Source of the DNA: Euwallacea fornicatus
Taxonomy: Eukaryota; Arthropoda; Insecta; Coleoptera; Curculionidae
Direction of reading: 5' to 3'
DNA length: 64,000 bases
Assembly (NCBI RefSeq): GCF_040115645.1
Contig: NC_089551.1
Span: 3,658,001-3,722,000, forward strand
Shown: positions 57,738-64,000 of the stretch, one piece after another
How positions within the stretch are numbered: position 1 is the stretch's first letter
How the letters are laid out: each line of letters opens with the position of its first letter
Program-made: the position numbers and the translations under genes
Notes under the pieces: generated by a model
Told to the model about the DNA's origin: nothing
Seen by the model: the letters and a program-made list of their open reading frames with translations, nothing else
The model's database searches: none

Positions 57738-58558
57738 GAGGATGTTTTATTTATAGTGGCACAAGCGATTATTTTCGAAACGAAATTTAAAATTAAAAAA
57801 AAATTCAAATAAATATTGCTTTGTTTCAACTATGGTTTGTATAAATGGAACTTCCACTTTTTTGGTAAATTTGACAAGGTTTGACAAATGAAATATTTTT
57901 TTGTCGGAAAAGTATTTTTTTTAAACTGGACATTTTCCAGACACTCACAAAAATTGAAGTGGTCCATTCAAAATAACACATGACTTGAAGTATGAAAAAA
58001 ACTTTATTATTGGAAAATAAAAATTCACATACTCTAAAAATGAACTCAGAATTATAGGAAAAAAGATTTGTAAACATTTATCAATAGAACAAACAGCCAT
58101 GTGTTGATTAGAAAACACTAAAAAAAAATTGGGGAGGAGGGAGTGTATCGATGGCTGGGTGCGAAAAATCAACATTTTGAACATGTGTTCGACTAATAAA
58201 GGTTTAAAAATAATGTTTACTATGATTTTGACTTAATTTTTATAATCTGTAAATTGTTATTTTTCCTTAACAAAGTTTTTTTCGTAAGTTAAGTTCTGTA
58301 TTATTTCAAATCAATGTCCGCCAGTCAAATATGCCACTTCAAAATTTCTTAATGTCTGGAAAACGAGAAATTTTAAAAGAACTCTTTTCGGGCAAAAAAA
58401 TACTTCATTTCTTAAGCTCTTTGCAAATTTACCAAAAAACTGGGTGTTCAAGTTATAAAAATAAAGTTGCAACAAAATGATGTTTGTTTCAAAATTAGTT
58501 TTATTTTTTATTTTACTTTAGAAATATTCGCTGCTATCACTTTAGATGAGACACCCTG
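57738..58558. mobile_element. 820-bp MITE with very long TIRs, related to the 43-48 kb family
   Basis: Left end GAGGATGTTTTATTTATAGT and inverted right end CAGGGTGTCTCATCTAAAGT, flanked by TA on both sides. The two arms are similar over about 385 bp, almost to the centre, so the element is nearly a foldback. Subterminal blocks (TTTGGTAAATTTG, GAAAACGAGAA/TTTTCCAGACA, TATTTTTTTGxCxGAAAA) are those of the 42.9-48.3 kb family. No transposase left. Confidence 0.85.
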
Positions 58559-59639
58559 TATTTTCCATTATTACGAAATTGTACTTAATATTTATTCTTC
58601 TAGCCTGATGTGCAGTTCAGAGTTACCATATTCTTAAACATTGCATGAAAATATGAAGGACAGAATCGCCACAAGCAACTGTTGCCAGACATGAGATTTG
58701 GACCATCAAGAACTTGCCAGAGGATCGAACCTCACTTTACGAAGTTGGATTTGGCGGGTTAATGATCATCATCTAGATCATGATACTTATAGTAAGATGG
58801 CGAAAAATCAAGATGAGGTAGCAATCAAACTTCAGAGATCTTGTGGCGAGGTGTTTAATAAAGAAACGAATTTTTAGACATTTCCTTAATACGACAACAC
58901 CGATGCAGATGTGGGCTTTCAGGCTCTATTCTGGACTATATGAAAAAAAAATTCGGCACTTAAAATGGAAAAACTCTTATGGGTTGGAGCATGCAAACAA
59001 ACTGGAATATTGATTTTGTCCCGCATTCATGTTGTTATTTAATGCAACAATGTATTCAGTAATTGACAAAGGTAAACCACACAAATGCGGAAAACCTGGC
59101 ACTTTACATTTGTTCAAGTACTCAAACATCAGCAACTCGAGTATCAGTCTTCATCGTTGAAGTATTTTCAACAATATTTCGGGCTCTGCTCGGCTACTTT
59201 TTCATTTCCCACAATTGCCTGAAAACCCAAACCAGTAGATTGAGGATCCCCAGAAGGACACGTGGGAACACCGACAATAAGGGTTCACAATGATTTCTTA
59301 TTTATGCGATAAATCTAATTATACCTTAGTCAATCGCGTATTATTCACGTGTCTAAAACACTCTACTTCTATTTTCGTTGATTACGTGCAATAAAAGATG
59401 TAACAATAAGTTGCTCTATAAGAACGTGAAATAAGAAAGAACTCGTGCGCGAGCAGAGGTTCTTGCTTGGGACTGTAATGACTTTCGTCCGGTTGAGATG
59501 GGGTACGCTATGCTGGGGTACAGGCGAGGCCTTCCTTCGGTCTCAGGTGGATTCGGGCTTATAAAATCAGACCCTAATCTTAAAGTATCAGGATGTTAGA
59601 CGCAGAAATATTTATAGGAGCGAAATATACGTTCCTGAA
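58559..59639. other. Intergenic stretch without recognised genes
   Basis: No gene or transposon end pair supported. The 76-codon frame at 59063-59293 has no features. Confidence 0.5.
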
Positions 59640-60470
59640 TAAATGCCGCTGTAATTATTCTCCTCAATCCTTCCAAATCTTGAGGCTGGGTTTTATAAAC
59701 AACAGATTTAAGACGCTCTCAAAGAAAAAAATCCAAAGGTGTTAAATCGGACGATCGCAATGGCCACTCAAGTGGTCCTCTTTGACCAGCCCATTTGCCA
59801 AGAAACCTATCACGTAACTACTGTCTAACACGAGAGAAAGAATGCGGTGGGGCTCCATCTTGTTAAAAATGAAGAAGATTTTCTTGTAAAAAGCTATTAC
59901 CAGGCGTGTCAACCTGATTTACGAAATTCGTTATTATTAATGGGTCCATTACCTTTTCTTGCGAATTTAAATAAAACCCACCAGTTAAGTTTTCCTCTAT
60001 GAATAAAGCACCAATAACAGTATTCCTAAGAATACCAGCTCAATCATATACTTTTTGTGGACACCGTGTATTGTCTTGATTAAACAGCGGAAGATTTGCA
60101 TCGCTTTAGCATCGGCTATTCTGTTTGTTAAAAAGTCCATTAAGGAAAAATGAGCACTCATCACTAAAGTAAATTTTTGGTTAAATATTTCGGTTGTCAT
60201 TTCTAAAATCTATCAATATTCCACAAAATTGAATCCTTCTCTCAAAATCTATGACGAAGAATTTGCATTTGATACGGATGAAATTCATTTAACTTTAGTA
60301 TTTTCCTTACTGTTTCATGGGACATTCCTACTTCGTGCGCTACAATATGAGCGAAGCTGGGCCGTTCGGCAACAAAAGAGCCTAAAACTTAAATTTGAAC
60401 TGTTTCGTTCAAAACACGCACATGAACTATTTTCTTGTTCACAATGGAACCAGTTTCAGTAAACTTAGCA
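59640..60470 (-). pseudogene. Mariner-like transposase remnant
   Basis: Parallel to the 13690-14600 copy: on the minus strand the SPDL-type region, the DGAPPHSFS-like second-Asp block near 59850 (QDGAPPH largely preserved), and an open middle segment at 59997-60200. It begins inside the coding sequence on the left, where the 3' end is lost. Many stops. Confidence 0.7.
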
Positions 60471-60493
60471 ACTGATTCCAACAATTAATTATA

Positions 60494-61180
60494 CAGGATG
60501 ATATCAAAGTTGGAGTTATCCTTTCACCAACGAATGGAGCTTCAAAAAATATGTATTTTTTTTCTTCTTCGCGTTTTTTCGAAGTGTCAACATCAACGCA
60601 GATACAGGGTGTCAAAGTTTTATTTAAAAAATTAAAACTTATCAATAATTGCCAAACCGCTTGAGATAATTAAACAAAATTTTGTAGGTTTCGTAATAGT
60701 CAAATTGCATTGGAATTATCACTTTAATGATTTTAATTAGCAAACAAGTTAAACAATTCTTGAGTTTTGGCTAAATTTCTAAATAACAACTGAATTTATC
60801 TTTAGAAAATATGAATATCAAAATCAACATTTTTTTAATTCAATAATAATTTTTTTTAAGTCAGTGTCGTACCTTTTTTTCAAAAGTACTAAATACCTCT
60901 TTCTATACGCGCACCACTGGTAAACCCAAAAATAATTATATTTATTGAAGAATTTCGCTCCCACGCAGTTATTGAAACCTGCAAAATTTTGTTTAAGTAT
61001 CTCAAGAAATTTGGCAATTATTAATAAATTTTATTTTTTTAAATAAAACTTTGACGCCCTGTATCTCTATCTTTATAATATCTGATGTTGATATTTAGAA
61101 AAAGCGCCAATCGAAAAAATCCTATTTTTTCAAGCCTTATTCGCTGGTGAAAGGAAAACTCCATCTTTGGAATCGTCCTG
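60494..61180. mobile_element. 687-bp TIR element nested in the palindromic locus
   Basis: CAGGATGATATCAAAGTTGG and inverted CAGGACGATTCCAAAGATGG start TIRs similar over about 210 bp; TA lies on both sides. About 108 bp in from each end is a second terminus-like motif (CAGGGTGTCAAAGTTTTATT and, inverted, CAGGGCGTCAAAGTTTTATT), so a further element may be nested or the repeat has duplicate ends. No coding content. Confidence 0.9.
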
Positions 61181-61259
61181 TATTTTAAATTAGTATTGGC
61201 ATTTCTTGCACTAAAAATGTTTGTTCTTTTGCGCATTGTTTATTGCTTGACCACACTAT

Positions 61260-61565
61260 TTTCTTCCTATTAAACAATGATTACACCATAGGTTATCTGG
61301 CAAATGGATTGGTCAAAGGAGATCAACTGAATAGCCACCGCGACCGCCCGATCTAACACCTCTGAATTTTTTTTCTCTGGGGGTATCTTAACTCTGTTGT
61401 TTATAAAACTCAGCCTCAAGTTCAACAAGAATAGAAAAAAAGAATTACAGCTACATGTAAGGAAATCTAAGTAGAAGTTTTTGTGAATGTTAGAGTGAGT
61501 TTTGAAAAGAGATTTTGTGACTGTTTAGAACATATTGGACCGCATTGTGAACACTTAGAACATTA
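61260..61565 (+). pseudogene. Mariner-like transposase C-terminal fragment
   Basis: Plus-strand decayed copy of the 'WLRDRFPGNWIGQKRPIECP ... SPNLTPLDFF' region and C-terminus, ending at the HCEHLEH-like motif (61551-61565). Two stops in the first 60 codons. Confidence 0.7.
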
Positions 61566-61876
61566 ATACAGACATTTCTACGATACACTTGATTGCTAAG
61601 CTCGTTTACGGTTTGGACATGATTTTTCGAAAATCTCGTAATTAAAAAAAAATCAGCAAGTATATTTGGAAATCTAAATGAAATATAACTAAATGCCGCT
61701 TCCCATTTAAAATTATAGAGGTTGTTTCCACCCCGCTACAAGGTGCATGTAATTTAATAGAAAACGGACTTAAAGGATGTCCCCTTTGAAAATAAAATCG
61801 ACGTATTTTTGCATATTTACATATTATCGATAAGGATCGAAATATCGAGGGTGATTCGTTTTCCAGTTGACGCGCT

Positions 61877-64000
61877 TAGTTCAAATTCCAGAGGGAGGAT
61901 TTTTGGTTACGACAACAACCGGATCATCCACTTTCACGACAAACTGACCACAAACTGAGTGAAACTGGTTCATTTCGTTCGAAACTAGGGGTTCGAAAAC
62001 GGACGACTGTTTCTGGGACACCCAGTATAACCAAAGTAGTATTTTGTTTCTTTACTCGAAGAAATTTCCCTTACACATGTAATTGTAAGATCAATATGTA
62101 TTCATTTCTGACAACTAATAGACGGTTGATTCAGTATTATATTACTTCTCCAGACCGCATGTAAGCCATATTGTTGGTTTACCGCTAATCAATATAACGT
62201 GTGCCCGGATGGATGTGGGAGGACAGCCTTGTCCCTTTGATTATTTAGGATTACGGATCGGGATTACCCAGACTGTTTTCCATCAACCGTCCTTTACGTA
62301 TTTCAAAACCTATCTGAAATGTAGATCGTGGGACCCATTAAAAGGAGCCGAAGGAGGGGATCAAAAGAAATGTGTCTGGTATCCATTTAAAGGCCATTAA
62401 TTTCCGGCCAACGGTGAAAATTTCAAATATTTGCAGCTCTAATGAAAAAATAACGAGCCCTTGAAAATGTAATAAACGAAATCAAGCTGATTAAAACGAG
62501 GTTTATGCGTGCCCATTCTTTCCACCTTGGTTCCCCTGGGAAAAATTTGCATTTTCAATTTTGGGTTTTCCACGCAATAACGCTTAAGAACAAAAAATAA
62601 CGGTCGGTTTATTAAGCAATAGGCAAAATGAACTTGTCGATTTCCCTCCGTGTAGTTTTAATTATTGTTGAGTTTGCATTACCTTCCGCGTTAAGTGCGG
62701 AGTCACGATTTAACCAGCTTAAAATTAAGCACCTGCTAATGGCACTAACGTGTTGCTACAAGGCATTTGGACTCTACGAAGTTCTATCGATCCATCGCTA
62801 CTTTATCCACGACGCCAATTTCATTTTTCCTCGGCGAAAAATTTTAATTTCCTCTTCTACCCCCTCGAGTCCGGCCCTTCGTTTGTTTTACGTTCACCCT
62901 CACGTAGCGACTTTAACAAAGCCACTTGACACATGTATGTGCGCCAACGTGACGAGTACTCTAGACCTACCGAGGGGGCTTCCATAAAACAACATTGTTT
63001 CGTTTTTGCAATTAGGCCCGGACAGTTAATGAAATTACCGAGGGCAAAACGGATCGAAGAAAGGGGTGAATAATCAGCCGAAACAGTATCGAATTGCTGG
63101 CGAAGTTTGTGCGTCTGAAATACCAACTAATTGCAGGAACTTAACTCGTTATCCAATTAGGAAAGTTGTGTGCATCGATTTATTTGTGACTTCTGAAGTG
63201 AATGAAACTGAGCTGTATAACTTTGCATAGATATTCTGTTTGATTTTTCGAGAATAGCACCGCATTGGGCCCCATCTCAGCCCAAATTAACTGAAAATGC
63301 CATTTACCTTCTAAAGTCTCTAGTACTGCATTTTAGTTTATCGTTTAATTCAATTTCTCTACTGCGTTGTCGAAAATTTTGAAAACGGTAAACGTTCCGT
63401 CACCAAAATGTCAAGAAAGATGTTCGTCTAATCCTTAATTAAAACATGAATATTAGTCTTTGCTAGTTCTATCTGAGAATAGTGCGCAAATTCGCCCTTA
63501 TTAATGTATGTAATTCGTGTATCAGTTAAAAAAAAATAAAAAAATCAACGATCCTGCTCAACCCCATAGAACATTTTCACGTAGATATTGGCAAACCCTT
63601 TATCAAATTCTACGTCCAGAACTTCCACCATTAACTAGGTGAGCCGTTAAAGGCGGAAGAACTTCCCTTAATAAACACCACGTCAAACTTTCAAAAACTT
63701 GGTGGCAATTAGTAAAACGAAAGATACTTAAACTTCAGCTACCTCCGCGCATTCTGCCCAGATATACTTTAAACTTTCCTACTTCAAGGAAAGTATAACT
63801 GCGGAACAGAAGAGATAAAACAACGCCCGGTTGCTATCAGTTCGGAAAGTTGACGTTGTAAACTCCGTATTATTTCCATAGCGCCATCCCTGAGTGCTAA
63901 ACCGTGTATAGCACGACGCTGACTGACGTAATTGAGTGCGGTATAATAGGTAGCGCTCCTCAATGACTTCTTTTATTATTATTATTGTGTATAATCTGGT
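61877..64000. other. Intergenic stretch to the window end, no gene supported
   Basis: The 119-codon frame 62628-62987 (plus) starts with a hydrophobic stretch resembling a signal peptide (LRVVLIIVEFALPSALSAE) but shows no cysteine pattern, domain or splice context. It is more likely chance. Nothing else recognised. Confidence 0.45.

Larger units (their letters stand above)
59640..61876. mobile_element. Second palindromic locus of the 13.4-16.0 kb family, with a nested foldback element
   Basis: The right part (61260-61876) closely parallels 15340-15945: a transposase C-terminus, then GAACACTTAGAACATTAATA, a GTTTCCACCCCGCTACAAGG block and the terminal ATCGAGGGTGATTC. The left part (59640-60490) is a minus-strand transposase of the same family. 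Between them a 687-bp TIR element is inserted. The left terminal repeat is missing. Confidence 0.75.

Noticed and set aside
62628..62987. 119-codon open frame with a signal-peptide-like start
   Set aside because: No mature-domain pattern, no splice context and no similarity recognised; a hydrophobic start is common by chance in AT-rich DNA.
1..64000. CRISPR arrays, tRNA or rRNA genes, bacterial promoters and terminators
   Set aside because: None seen; repeat spacing and gene structure are eukaryotic. The tandem arrays present have no unique spacers between identical repeats.

Overview
The window looks like AT-rich nuclear DNA from an insect. The evidence is a protein-coding gene split by GT-AG introns, including one of 58 bp and one of about 22.7 kb, with very large amounts of decayed Tc1/mariner-type DNA transposons around and inside it. 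The insect order cannot be settled from the sequence alone. There is no prokaryotic operon structure, CRISPR array, tRNA or rRNA that I can see.

Only one host gene is well supported. It is a cyclic-nucleotide-gated channel of the insect CNG-like (Cngl) type, on the minus strand. Nine coding exons run from 28714 down to 1948. They join without a frame conflict into 542 complete codons covering a cytoplasmic N-terminal region, S1-S6, the pore loop, the C-linker and the first strands of the cyclic-nucleotide-binding domain. The gene leaves the window on the left, where the rest of the binding domain must lie. It probably also has at least one 5' exon to the right of 28714, because the first exon seen opens in mid-codon.

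The rest is intron or intergenic DNA. 1-1947 (intron) holds a decayed Tc1-like element and a (TC)11 tract. The giant intron 2242-24945 holds a nearly full-length but dead mariner-like element (2.5-4.5 kb), further transposase remnants (4.5-5.3, 11.3-12.2, 13.4-16.0 and 19.2-20.3 kb), terminal-inverted-repeat (TIR) elements, two arrays of a very degenerate repeat in opposite orientation (17.2-18.6 and 22.6-23.2 kb), and a minisatellite with a conserved tail (23.6-24.1 kb). To the right of the gene (28.8-64 kb) lies a graveyard of the same transposon families: remnants at 28.8-30.1, 31.8-32.9, 35-35.7, 39-41.7, 42.9-48.3, 50.9-54.1 and 57.7-58.6 kb, and a nested palindromic locus at 59.6-61.9 kb. 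Also here are a PIF/Harbinger-like MITE at 37 kb and R1-type non-LTR retrotransposon 3' pieces at 55.8-57.2 kb that carry the same minisatellite and tail seen in the giant intron.

I did not find a convincing undescribed biological system. The most interesting structures are the palindromic and nested transposons, the deletion derivative that keeps a transposase start codon, and the minisatellite-plus-tail unit present at two distant sites. Transposon boundaries were read by eye from inverted repeats. Those with a visible TA or TTA target duplication are good to a few bases; the others are approximate.
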